Shown here: piece by piece, positions 49,370 through 61,539 of the stretch
Layout of the letters: every line of letters starts with the position of its first letter
Numbering within the stretch: the stretch's first letter is position 1
Origin: Lichenostomus cassidix
Lineage: Eukaryota > Chordata > Aves > Passeriformes > Meliphagidae
NCBI GenBank assembly: GCA_008360975.2
Contig: CM039195.1
Coordinates: 12,143,010 to 12,207,009, forward strand
Direction of reading: 5' to 3'
Length of the DNA: 64,000 nucleotides
Translations under genes and position numbers: made by a program
Notes under the pieces: model-generated
What the model was told of the DNA's origin: nothing
Databases searched by the model: none
The model's input: only the letters and a program-made list of their open reading frames with translations

Positions 49370-52300
49370 TCCATAACTGCAGGAATGTGCACATTTGGGT
49401 CAAACTGCTCCAACTGAACCCCAGCCCTTGTTGAGCCTGTCTGCTGTGACACCAAACATCTCCTCTCACTCACAAATAAACAAAGGAATAAACAAAGCAC
49501 CAGCAGAAATAATTTGGGGCTCCTCAAAGCTCTGATGTAGGTGGCCTTTGGGGAGAACTGAGAACAGGAGAATTGAAAAGAGCAGGACCAGTTCTGTGAT
49601 GTTCTGTGGTTATTCAGATTAATCACAATGTGGTCCAGTGGACCCAAGATCCAAACAAACTCATTATTTTTAAGCTAGGGAGCCTTCAGGTGAGGCACAT
49701 TTCTGAGCCTGGGATTAGTTTATGAGATAAAACGATTTTTAGTGCTATGATGCAGAAGCCATTCTGGTCTGCTAACTACCTGAAACACTGAGATCAATTC
49801 TGAGAGTAAAACATCAATTACCTCACTTACTGAGACAGGATAAGCAGCAATTAAAAGGGTAGGGAATGCTGCTCTGCATGAGGTTACTTGTCTGGTTTTT
49901 CAGTGTATCACAGCAATTGTTTTGATTCCTAATTGTGTCTAGAGACTGGAATTCAGGCCTTTTGCACCTCAGTATGCATATTGTGAGACAGGGGTGTCTC
50001 ATTACTCAGATAAAAGTTCCTGATGTGTCTCCAACAAGCACACACAATTACAAATAACAATTAATTTCCATTGTGAAAAGATACTTTTGCTTAACAAGTC
50101 TGCCCTGGGCTCAGCTACACTGTAAAAGCCATCATGGACAAAGAAGTTTAAGCTGTAGCATTTCTGGTATTTAATGGCCATCCTTGCATAAACAAGTAAA
50201 TCCTGCAAGAACTGAGCAGCTCAAGAGAAAACACAGCTTTTGTCTTGTATCTGCTGCAGGGCATGAAGGTCTCTGAATTTGGGAAGTTCAGGAATGCCAT
50301 GGGATAGTCCTGAAAGCCTGGAAAGAGTGACTAAGTGTCCAGGGAGGAAAGAGCTGCTGTTCCCTAACACCAAGCACTGACACACTGATCACAAGCCACA
50401 AGCAGCAAGAGCTTCACAAAGATCCAGGGACAGCCAAAATCTTATTTAAGTGACCAAACAGGCAAATAAAACCATCTCCTTACATAGCTAGAGCTGGTTA
50501 CAAGCCCTGTGAGGGGCATTTGTTCATCAGATTTGCCAGATTGACGATAATAGGAAGTTCTGCAGGGAGTGTTCTACTCAGTAATGTCCCAACAGCTTCC
50601 TGTAAACTCATTTTGCTCTCCCTCAGCTGCTGTGAAAGGTTTTTTTAGGGAGCTGAGCCTTCCACACAGCCCAGGGACCTAACTCAGGTTCCCAGACCCT
50701 GCAGGGGCCAATTTTCTGTGAGAGAGCTGGAGACTCCCAGGGCACAGAGATTCAGTGGCCCTAAAGCATCCACATGCTAAAGCTCTTTATTTAAAGCTCC
50801 ATTATAAAAAGCGACACTAAAAAAAAAAATACATCCAAATAAGGACACAAATCTGTTCTTCACCATCAGAATTTCCCACAAAATTGGATATTTTTTCCCA
50901 TGGTTTTAATTTTTTTTCCCTTTTCCCCAGTCTGAGCTCTCACTGTATCCCTGCCTGGTTGTTGATGAAGATCAAACCCTTTTGTAAAATCAGAAACCTA
51001 TCTGGACTGTGAGCTTGGCAGGTGTGCAGCACAGTGACAGGTTACAGATGCAGACTGGCCAGAGAGCCACACTTCTCACTCAGGGCATGCTGCCCATGCC
51101 AGGCAGGGCAATAATTCATTATCCCTTAATAAAGCCAGACTTGAAATACATCATGAACATGTCTTAGTTTTTTCCCAAAGCCTTTCATTTGATTCCTGAA
51201 ACACTAATTCATATATGTACATTTAGCAATGTGGCAACTTGGGACTAATAACACAGCAAAAAGGCGGAAAAAAAAAATCACCAACCAACTTTTACCTGCC
51301 CAAGTCTGATAGCTATCAATCATGAGAACCCTTTTTACCTGAAGGGAATAAAAAAATACCTTGATCTTATGAAAACAACAACTTGTGAGCATCCATTAAA
51401 CAGATTTTTTTCATTTGCTGCATATTTTATAGTGGTTCTCAGTGCTGCTCGATTCCTAGGGCTGAATCTCCTGAGTAAGCAGTATTTGACCATATCTTAT
51501 GGTGTGTGTGGTTTGCATTCCAAGGCTGAGGCCAACATTGATTTTATTTCCTCTTAGTATTTTATAGTTATTAGACTACAACAAATTTTTCCTAAGTCAA
51601 GTCTGGATTTAAATGTGGAAGCCAAGGTGGAAAGGTACTGCATCTGTGCTAAGCCATAAATTTAATATATTTGTGATCTTTCTTTAATTAATTTTTACTG
51701 TTACAGTTCGAGGAGAGATAACTGTGCTTAGTTTATGGACCAACTCCTCTGGAAAGCCAAGGGAGACTTTGCAACACTGCAAACAGCCATGTGCTGCTGC
51801 TCTAGCCTCGCCCTGCACCTCACCAGCTGCTTTCTTGCTGCTTTTCAAAGAACACTGTTGCCACCATCTGTCTTTAGGAAAAAACAAAACAACCCCAAAC
51901 AATCAAAACAATAAAAATCTACCAAGAAGGAAAGAAAAGGAAAATATTTTTCTCGAAGCAAGTCAATAGCATAAGCAAGGTGTGGGTGTGGGAAAGGGTG
52001 GAAATGCACATCCATGGGCATTAGCATAGAAAATGGATTGAGTGAAACAAAAAAGAGAGCAAGGAAGGAGTTTGTCTGCATTTCAAATAGCTTTGCTATC
52101 ATTATCTAAACATCCATCTCCATGAGAAATAAGACAAACTTGGCATTTCACAGGGAGAGTGGTGAAGGAAGACGAGACACTTTTGTTTTTATTTGATTGT
52201 TCTGAAACAATTATACAAGAAATATGTCTATAATCACTTCTTTCTGAAAAGAAAATAAGTTCAGCAGCTATCTAGGTATCAGGAAAAAAAAAAATCTTAA

Positions 52301-53560
52301 AGGTTTCATACATTCTTGTTGTACATGTCATGTTCCAGCTTCGATAATGTGGAATGCCTGGGGCCCAGAGAGCAAGAGAAGAACTATTCTTCATTACCGG
52401 CTTATATAAAATCCCTCTCTGATGTCTGGAATTATTTTCTAAAAATGAAAAAGAATACTGCAGTCCATTTCACTGCATTTTACTCCTTGTATTGCTCAAT
52501 AACCAAATTTCAAGCCCCATTTTTCCTGTGTTGTTCAGAGGTGATGAGGAACACATGAGCAGCGATTGTCACACAGGTTAGAAATTCCCCTCCCTGCTGA
52601 CCCTCAGTAGTCAGACCTTCCCAAGCTCCAAACCCCCACATTCCAGCAGGACAGCACAGATTAAATCTTCCTCAAAGCAGTAAATATTTCCCTGAATGAA
52701 CTGCTGCCATCCTGTCACTTCCAACAAGACCTAAACTCATTTTGGGTGGAATATCAAGCCCTGTGCTCTAGTGGAGTCAATTTAAGCCCAGTGCTGAGTG
52801 CTTGGAGCTTTGTCTTTCCTCCCCTAATGAGCACTCTGATCTCACCCATTGCAGAGCAGTCAGTCCCTCCTCAGTGCAGTTAGAGCATTCTGCACTCTGC
52901 TACACCCAAATCTTCAGCAGCTCTCACCAGCTCCCCTCCATGCCCTAAATCTGGCTGGGGCAGCTGAGAAATGCCACCTGCAGGGCTTCAATCACATGGA
53001 AAAAACCCACAGAACGTTTCAATTATTAATGCATTATTGTTGACAAGCTTGATGTGATTTCCCAGTATTTTCAGGTTCCAAAAAGCTGATATTCTTCCCC
53101 TGTGACTACGAGTAAAATATGGTCTCATATATGGTGTAATACATATTATCATCCACAATACCACTGAAAAAAGATATCTAAACCACCTATGCTCAGGTCT
53201 AAGGGCATCCCACAGTACAAAATAACAGCACAAAACACCCTCAAATATGTACTGAGCTTGAGGAGCAGAGCCTGTTTCAACACAAGAGCAATTTTCTGTT
53301 AAATACCAAAAAAGTTGCACCACCAGTGCACAGCCCTTCCCAGGGACACCCAGCTGCACCTGCCACTTGGGCTCAGCTGGAAGAGAAACAAGCAGCTTGT
53401 CAGCAGAACTGAACATCATTATGATGACTTTTATTGCTCTGGAAATATTTTTTTTTAAATATAAAGCAAGCCAACCCTTTCTTTTTTTCTTTGCAAGAGT
53501 CTGTATTTAAGAGACAAATGTGGCAAATCATAGGAGGGGAAAAAAGAGGGAACATTCTGC
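49370..53560. other. Non-coding stretch, no gene recognised
   Basis: No gene or mobile element is recognised. The minus-strand frame at 52988-53419 (143 codons) is one of the longest in the window but has no domain I know and no splice context. Short A or T runs occur near 50820, 50910 and 52287. Confidence 0.55.
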
Positions 53561-53569
53561 TTTCCTTTA

Positions 53570-53700
53570 ATATCTAGATCACGTTAATTGATCCCAGTAG
53601 AGTCCCTCATTGCCAGACTATTGCAATTAGCTCACCGATTTCTGTATTTGTATGATCTTGCTTCTGCTAATTACAGATGAAACAATCCTTTGGAGGAGGT
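53570..53700. promoter_or_regulatory. Candidate conserved block rich in homeodomain cores
   Basis: Within 130 bp there are GTTAATTGATC (53583), GCAATTAGC (53622) and GCTAATTAC (53666). These are three TAAT-type cores, with two retained CpGs (53582 and 53636) and no simple repeats. Such clusters are typical of developmental enhancers in vertebrates. The function is inferred. Confidence 0.38.
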
Positions 53701-53704
53701 TAAA

Positions 53705-54085
53705 ATTCCCCTCTCTTTTCCTGGGGAGAAGCATTAACACCTTTTCAAGCACTTGCAACTTTGTAAGGCCTTCCAGGGTCACCATCTGCATTCCAACTTC
53801 TATTTCAAGAGCACAGCACAGAAATTAGCAAAGGCAAGGATGCTGTGCAAGGCAAGCAGAGGCAGCAGCACCTTGCCAGTGCAGTTCTATGGAGCAACCA
53901 CATTCCCATGCAAAAAGCAATTCCCGTGGCTCTTCACCTGCCCAGATCTATTTGCCATGAATTAGGTTTTAGCTATATGTGAAAAATGAAGAATCAGGTG
54001 GAAAGAAGAAAAAAAAAAGGCAAAAAAAAAAAAGTTGTATGACAGAGGCCTTATAATAGTTCATATGGAGGTATGAACAACCACA
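53705..54085. other. Non-coding stretch with A-rich patch
   Basis: Unique sequence followed by an A-rich patch (54009-54033) that lies 58 bp before the CR1 copy. The A-rich patch is not part of a standard CR1 end, so the two are probably unrelated. Confidence 0.55.
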
Positions 54086-54090
54086 AATTA

Positions 54091-54335
54091 TCACAGAATG
54101 GTTTGGGCTGGAAGGGACCTTAAAGATCACCCAGTGCCACCCCTGACCACGGGCAGGGACACCTTCCACTGTCCCAGGCTGCTCCCAGCCCTGTCCAGCC
54201 TGGCCTTGGACACTGCCAGGGATCCACAGCTTCTCTGTGCCAGAGCTTCCCCACCCTCACAGGGAAGAATTTCTTCCTAAAATCTAAGCTAGCTCTGCCC
54301 TCTGCCAGTGTAAAGGCATTTCCCCTTGTCCTGCC
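54091..54335 (-). mobile_element. CR1 LINE, 5'-truncated, about 245 bp
   Basis: The plus strand carries the complement of a CR1 3' region in full order. It starts TCACAGAATGGTTTGGGCTG, then GAAGGGACC and the GATCACCCAGTGCCACCCC block, then a GGGCAGGGACACCTTCCA block. A CCAGCCTGGCCTTGGACAC block and the GGAAGAATTTCTTCCTAA stretch follow. This is the most recent-looking CR1 copy in the window. It contains only the 3' untranslated part and no reverse transcriptase, so it is a dead fragment. It supports an avian source. Confidence 0.95.
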
Positions 54336-54339
54336 TATG

Positions 54340-56885
54340 TTGAGGAATAGTCTGCAAGGATTTATTCACACCTATTAAATGATGTTATATTCCTAACAAC
54401 CAAGTGAAGCATTTACATAAATTCTTCTGCTATGAAGATACTGTGTTGTAACTTCACAGATGACTGGTGGCATCTAACAACTTAGCTGAGATTAAAAAAA
54501 AGCATAAAAAAAGCATTGCTGGAGTCAGTTTGTTTCGACCAATGCCTTCAGGCTATCAATTACCACTTCAGTCTTAACAAAGTGTCTTCATTTTCCATAA
54601 TATTGAGGTGTTTTGGCTCTTTGCCTCAAATAACTGCAGTAATCTCAAAGAGAGGAGGGAAAATATCTCAACTCTTTCACTTAGACTTTACAGAATTATT
54701 CATAGCAGCTTGCAAGTCTACTGGGATTATTCAAAACTTAAAAAGAAACCCAATATTTCTATTCTAATATTGCAAGTACAGCTCTCCAGCAATTATAAAA
54801 CACACTGCTCAGTACTTTCTTTAACATAGGCTGGCTTGAAATTAATTGTTCTGGAAAGAAGTAAGTAGATCTCATTTACTGCTGGAACATAACTTGAATA
54901 CAGTTTTCATGTATTAAAATTATTCCCTAGTGGCCAAAAGAAATGAACAAAGTCTCGGGGAAGGCAAGGGTTTGTTCCACAGCAATTAGCTACCATCACA
55001 GAGTCTGAACTCTCCTTCTCTTGATTATTACTCTTATGATGGGAGGTGTAAAGTGAACTGTTAACACTTCACAGTGTCAAAAATAGGTTTGGAAAATACA
55101 CCCTGTACCATGGCATTCCTGGCAGAAAGAGATGCTATTAAAATCCAGTGGGGTGGGCATTACAGTCACAACTTGGTCACCTTTTCTTGTATTTTGGTTA
55201 TACTGCAGTATTTTTAAAGGAAAAAGCCCTGAAAACCATGGATTCTATTTTCTGCTTGCAGAGAAACAGAAAGATACAGTCTTTTCTGGCAGCTTGCTTA
55301 GGCAGCCTGGAAACCATTTCAGGACTTATCAATCACTTATCAATCCTGTATTTAATTAAATTTTTCTGTTGAAAACAAACCCTTTGGAATACTTAGAACC
55401 CTTAGGATAAATTATCTCCTCAATTTCATCCCTGCATTCACACTGGAATGGAAGGAGCCTTGTTTCTTTTGTCCCTTTAGTCCCCACAGGTACAATCAGC
55501 ACTAGGGAGGAAGAAGAAAAGCCCCATACAAACACTGGCTGATCATTTCCCCACAACGCTGAGAAAATTCCACTGCACTGAAAGGGAAATAGGAGATGGG
55601 AGCTGCAGCCTTCAAGTGCTGGTTTTCTACCCCAGGGCTGGACAATTCCTGCTCACACATGCCCAGCTGGATGCTCCAGCAGCAAAGATGCTACAGCAAA
55701 GCATGCAGAGCTCCTGCTCTGTCCTACCAGTTGTTACCAGCACACTTTAACACATAGAAATGGGAATATTTGTGTTTGCTTGCTATTTGCTTAAATAATT
55801 GTCCCCAAGCTTCTCTGCCTCAGCGAGTTCTTCAAAGGAAAAAAAGCACAGCAAGAAGAGCAAAGTGATTTTGTTCATGAAAACCCCCCTGCACTTGCAT
55901 ATGGAAATCGAGCCAGGTTCTGCTGAAGAGTTTCAAGACCTATGTAGTGTCAAAACCTCAGCCCAATTCATGCACAAACACTGGCATCTGAAAAGTGGCA
56001 AATTTCTACAGCTGAAACATCAAAATCCCCATCCAGAACTGGAATTTAAGCAGTCAACAGCTTCCAGACGGCAAAGCAGAAGGATCTCCAGGTGGGTTTA
56101 GGTGATTCCTCCATGGTGAGGCAGCCATGCATTCCCCTCAGTGACTGCTCAAACCCAAACAGCAGCCCCTGGGCTCCCTCAGTGCTGAGCAGCTCCATGA
56201 TCAATCATTGATCCTCCCAACAAAAACAAATCAGCCTCTTGACATCCTCCACACAAGGCTGGGCCTTAAAAAGTCAAGCCAACAGCAAAGCCAGGTCAAA
56301 ATGACAATGGGTAGGCTTGTAGAGATGAACATGATCAAAATTAAGTGTCAGCATTAAAGTAATAGTAGAAAAGTCAATGCTTTAATAAGAACTGAAAGAC
56401 TGAGTCCTCAATGTGACACATGCTGTGTTTTGGAGAGGATTCAGGCTGGTTTTATAATAAGTGGATGGCCACTGAATGCTAACTTTTTCCACAGGTCTGG
56501 TTGCACTTCCATTACTAAAAATCTATCCTTCCTGCAATCAACACCCAACACTGAGCAGACTGAAATTAGTGACCACAGGGAACAGAAGTTAACTAAATTT
56601 GACCTCTCCAAGGACCTGCTAGAAGTATTACTGTTCCCATCATGCCTTTAAGCCTTTGTAAAACCAAACTGATTTGCAGCACAGGATGCTGGTGGCTCAC
56701 AGCACATGGTCCTTTCTCCTCGTGGCCAACAGTCAGACACCAGTTAGTAACATTAAAATGTCCACATTTAACTGCAGCTCATATCCACAGTTTGCTTTGA
56801 TTAAAACCCCCAGTTTCCACATGAATTTAAGGATTACCTTCCCTAACCCAGCCAAGCTGCAGTGTTTGAGTGCCACTTAAGGTGG
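54340..56885. other. Non-coding stretch, no gene recognised
   Basis: No gene is seen. A short exact tandem duplication (CTTATCAATCA twice) lies at about 55325-55346. The overlapping plus-strand frames at 55132-55372 and the frame at 55799-56101 (100 codons) match no family I know. Confidence 0.55.
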
Positions 56886-56889
56886 TGTT

Positions 56890-57260
56890 TAATCAGGAGA
56901 ACGACTGCGGCGCTGCCCGATTAGGCTGCCTCAACTGCTGCCTGCTCGATTTTTCCCCATAATTGCAGGATATACTTTATTGTGACAGGGGCCCGAGTGC
57001 TGGAATTCCAATATGCCATCCATCAGGTTCTCCATTATTGGATTAGCTGGATGTGGCATCATTACTGCTGCACTTTCATGCCTATCATTGATCGCGGCGT
57101 TCCTTCTATTTCACAATTAATGCAAGTCAGCTGGATTGATCAATCTTCTGATGAGTTTGAGCCACAGTCAATATATTCTTATGGCTCTGTGCTACTGATC
57201 TGGATGGTTTATAGCTGTGCCAAAGGATTTGTCATTCTGGCTACACATTTTCTTGGTGGT
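56890..57260. promoter_or_regulatory. Strong candidate conserved non-coding element
   Basis: This is the most distinctive block in the window. It retains many CpGs in an otherwise CpG-poor setting (a cluster at 56902-56919, others near 56947, 56994 and 57092-57098). It has homeodomain-type cores (ATAATTGCAG near 56960, CAATTAATGC near 57114) and a TGGATTGATCAATC stretch near 57132. It shows no low-complexity sequence. This matches the texture of ultraconserved or developmental enhancer elements. A plus-strand frame (56982-57308, 108 codons) crosses it, but it lacks splice sites and known domains. Confidence 0.45.
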
Positions 57261-57264
57261 TTTT

Positions 57265-59085
57265 TAGGTTTTTTTTTTAAATACTCCTGCTCCCACCATG
57301 CTGCCTAAACCACAAAGCGTTTATGAATGACTCATGTTGTATGAAAAAAGAAGAAAGGAGAGGGGGCAAGAAAGTAACTGAATTCATCACTGGAAAGAAT
57401 TTTCTTAAAAAAAATAAATAAATCACGCTCTTGTGTTGGCTCAGTAACAACCAGTCTGAAAGCTGAGTTTTGCACTTGAAAACACTGAGCTTCCAAGGAA
57501 TCGCAGAGATTTCATGTGACTGCAAGTATTTTCATTCCTTGCTTGGACTGACAGCAGGTTCATGAAATGTGGAAATACGTTAACAACTTGATTGTTAATA
57601 TTTTTCTAACACTGTGATGGCTCTAATCATTGTTGAAACCTTACTATTCTATCAGAGGGCAGAGAAGTGTGCAGGAAAAGCTCTTTTCACAGCAAAAGGG
57701 AGAAGGAAATGATGGGGCATGAGGAGGAACACTGAACCACAATATTTCCTTAACCCCTCTCTTTTGTTACCCTGTGTCACAAACACTGCTATCCATCTTT
57801 GAAAACTCTCTTTACAGAGAATAACAGGGTTACTGTCATTTTCTAATAAAACACAGACTATGCACAAAAGTGTAATAATGCACTTCTGAATATTCTTTGT
57901 AAATGTGTTCTCTGCCTCTTACAGAATGTACCCAGATCAATGCCTGTACCTTTTAATGTCCATAAAATCATGTGATTTCGAAAAAAAAAACCAAACCCAC
58001 GAAACTCAAAAGAAAAAAAAAAAAAAAAAATCAAAATTCATACCAAACCCAAGCCAATCTGAAGCCCTAAAGAGGGGTGCTAATGCTGGTTCACTATTCT
58101 AATTCCATTTCCATCCCAGTTTGATCTCCATGATAGGAAGCCCCAATTAACAAAAGACACCAAACAAATATAAGAAAATGAACTGAAACTTGGACAAAGA
58201 GTAAAGAGTGATAATGAATACATGCAAATTAAGAGTTTGGACTTTCTGGACTGGTTTGCACACACAATGCCCTCATTAAATGAAGAATAATTACTTTTTT
58301 TCATCACTTTCTCATCTGGTTGCCAAAGCCAGGACTGGTGACAATTACAAGGTATTACAATGACAATTACACTGATTTTCTGACAGTGATACCACATTTC
58401 TAAATGCCTTGTTTCATCTCGAGTAATCTAAATTTATGGATGAAAACCACTTAAACCTGAAATATTTTCTACAATTTCTTACAATTCAAAAAGCCAAACA
58501 ACCCCTGAACCATTTTTTTGTAAGCCCTGAATATACCAGAAAAAGAAACACACTGTCTGACAGGTGAAACTGCTCTGTTAAATATAAAACGAGTTTTATT
58601 CAAGTAATGTGCTCCCTTCAACATCCTGGCTTTGAAGAGAGCAGAAATTTCAGATTATCCATACATAATTCAGTCCCACTGAAAGGGCTCTACCTAAACA
58701 ATTTTCCATTACATTACTAGTCCATTTGGAATATAAAAGACAGAACTTGGGCCTTAAACAGGGATAATATAATACAATACTGAACTGTTATAGAGCTTTC
58801 AGAAATCCTTTTAAACCAAGGAGCAATCCCTTGCCACAGAAATGTGGGTGCTTTGTCATCAGTGCCAGTCCAACCAGGATCCCTGCTGGAGCCCCTGTTG
58901 TTCTCCTGCAGGAACAACATGAACCAAGAAACATGCCCAATAATTGGAAGTCGATTCAAGTCTTAAATTAGCGCATGAATCTATATTTAGGCTACCTACA
59001 TATATGGCCTGGATTTGGAAATGCAGAGCACAGCAAATCTTAGCAAGTCACCACACCGAAAAGTGCTCACATCTTTCAAGAATCA
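57265..59085. other. Non-coding stretch, no gene recognised
   Basis: No gene is recognised. There is a small repeat of TGACAATTACA at about 58339 and 58361 and an A-rich tract (listed separately). The minus-strand frame at 58080-58397 (105 codons) is unrecognised. Confidence 0.55.
57980..58030. repeat. A-rich tract
   Basis: Two long A runs, one of about 10 and one of about 18, flank an A/C-rich part. It belongs to the same composition class as the other A/C tracts in the window. Confidence 0.8.
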
Positions 59086-59089
59086 GGCC

Positions 59090-59290
59090 ATTATATTTAG
59101 ATGCCTAATTATGGGTGCAAGATTGGAACAAACTTAGCCTAGAGAATTTTAGCCTAGATAAGTGCATTTGGCATCACAGAGGTTTTGAAGTTGCTTTGAG
59201 ATGTGATACGCTACGGTAGAGAGCTTATATTCATGTCAAAGTGAAAAAAACCTCCCAGCTGATAATTATAAATATATTACAATTTAATAT
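59090..59290. promoter_or_regulatory. Weak candidate conserved block
   Basis: Even complexity, retained CpGs near 59209 and 59214 and AT-rich cores suggest possible constraint. This is the weakest of the CNE calls and rests on texture alone. Confidence 0.2.
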
Positions 59291-59294
59291 GTGA

Positions 59295-61325
59295 GGTGCT
59301 TATGGAGAAAAAACCCACGATTTTATTTCTGTTAAAAGGCTACAGTATTTATAGCTGCAAAGGGGAAACAAATGAGCATTCTACTTAATCCTATTACCAG
59401 AAGATTTACACTGCACACAGAAACTTTTCTGTTTCAGGACAGTTAGCAATGAGATATTAAATCAAGGCAGCTCTAAAAATAAAGTAATAATGATGCTGAG
59501 TTTGCAAATAGTTTTTTATATCTCAGATATCTTACTTTTTATTTCACACTATATTTCACAGGATACTGGAGAGCAATCCTAAATCTTGTAATTAAAAGAT
59601 CTGAAATGACGTTTTTAATTGTAATTTCAAGTCAACCCATAGGGGAAAACATGACTTTTTTTAACTGGTTTTGTATTTTCAAGAGGGAATCGGGTGTTTT
59701 CTACTTTCTATATAGTCACCCAATGACTCAGTCTGCTGGGCAAAAGGGGTATTAAAATGTTTTGGTTCTGATGCTGGTGTAGCCTATTGGAGCCTTGTCA
59801 GACTGCCCAACAGAACCTCCTGCTTTTCTGCACTAATTCCCTTTCTCAGGAATCATGGCTCCACTTTGGCCTATTGGTGCTGCAGAGATCCCTTCAGGTT
59901 TTTACTTCCCCAGAGAAGCTAAATTTGATAAAAGTCTCTGTGAGCACCAGGAGAGGCTGAGCCAACATCCTCACCAGACACACAAATCACTGCGGGCCAG
60001 GTGGGGTTTAAAAACAGAGCAGGATTGCAAAACTTGTAGTTTTGTCTGTATTTTGGTGGATCACTTACACAAATGCATTTATATGCATGTTTTCAGGAAT
60101 GTAACAGGGAAAAAAACCCACCCAAAATACTAAATTTTTAATATTGCTGTGATTTACTCTGGGATGTGTTTGCCCAGGTAACCTCATTGCAATAAAACAG
60201 GGAAGGGCATCAGGAATTCAGATGGGTGTGAATTCAAAGTAATTTTTAGGAAAACGCTGCATGGCTACACAAACTGAAATTCCATCCTCAATTTCTCTAT
60301 GTGTAAAACTCCCTCACAACAAACATTTCATTTAGCCATAAACCCTTATGTGCCTTTTACAGTAAAATGAATTAACCATACATTTTTGCTTTCAGAATTT
60401 TTACAGAAATCCCAGAACAAGAATACTGCAGGTATTCTATACAGAAGGAACAACCCCATCCCTGGGCCTAAAATTGTGGATTTTTAGTCCCTGCCTAGGC
60501 AAAGGCACAGTCAGAATGCACAAATGGCAGCTTAGATAACAGGATACACAGCCTCACCTTCTGTTTCTACCTCCTCACAGAAATGTTCATTACTTTTCCA
60601 AAGGAAATGACAAGTAATTTATGAGGTAATACACATAAATGCTCCAAGCACGAGAAAACACAGCTTTCAAATAATGCAAAGAAACTTCTGTCTCCGAGGA
60701 GTTTAAAGGTATTGCCAGGTTCTCTGGTGCAGAGGTATAGTATAAATACCATAAAATGCAGTAGAAAGCGTTAAGCAACACATACTTCCTGCTGAATTAT
60801 AGATGTAATCAAAATGAGCAAATACACAACATCACTCTTCACCATGCTTGTCTTCCTAGAGAATTTAAGCTGAAGCTCCAGCTTTTGTGCTCCCTGGGTT
60901 TTATGCCCTCTCCATTGTTTACCTAAGAGATTCTGAGTTTCATAACGTGTCACAGCACATCATAAAAAAGGTATAAACCTGGACATTTCTCTTGAAAGTC
61001 ATATATCAAGTTTCCACCAGCACCAGGAATTGATTTTGATTCCAGCTTAAATGTATATTTCATTGCTTATGTTTCAACAACATTTTAAATATTTACTTAA
61101 CATCTTTCCAAAGACAGAGCTGGTGTCATTAAATCAGAAAGCAGAATTCTGCTATGGAAATTGTAATCATTACAGCTTGACCTAAAACTGCTAATGTAGG
61201 CTTTTCTGTAGTCTAATTTCGCAGACAGAAAAGCAGTTTCCTGTGGCTCACTGATCCTGACAATACCCTCAGACCAATTCCCATGATTCCCTCATCATGG
61301 GCAGATATCATTTCAACAGATGTCA
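59295..61325. other. Non-coding stretch, no gene recognised
   Basis: No gene or mobile element is recognised. Short frames such as 59855-60133 (92 codons, plus) and 60567-60781 (two minus-strand phases) show no known domain. Confidence 0.55.
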
Positions 61326-61329
61326 AGAA

Positions 61330-61535
61330 CAGCTAAGTGCACTTAGGCCTATTTGTTAAATTCCTAGGGGGAGGTAGATTGGTGAAATTCATCCTGTAAT
61401 TAAACCGCATATTTCTTCCGAGCTGCCTCTCCCCTCTCCCCTCCATAATCCCTCTGCCTCGCATCAAATCATTTAGGCACTTATTGGCCACAATCAATAC
61501 AATATGAGATACATTAATTTAGTCCCTGGGAGGGT
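61330..61535. promoter_or_regulatory. Strong candidate conserved non-coding element
   Basis: A repeat-free block has GTAATTAAACCGCA (61396), an uncommon pyrimidine-rich middle (61424-61446), then ATTGGCCACAATCAAT (61483) and a TTAATTTA core. It keeps CpGs in a CpG-poor region. CCACAATCAAT-like sequence resembles SOX and PBX/MEIS-type site mixtures. The texture is that of a vertebrate developmental enhancer, but function and conservation are inferred. Confidence 0.4.
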
Positions 61536-61539
61536 TGCT

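Noticed and set aside
52988..53419. 143-codon minus-strand frame
   Set aside because: No domain, signal peptide or splice context; consistent with a chance frame.
54005..54033. A-rich patch as a tail of the nearby CR1 element
   Set aside because: CR1 elements do not end in poly-A, and the patch is separated from the CR1 3' end by unique sequence.
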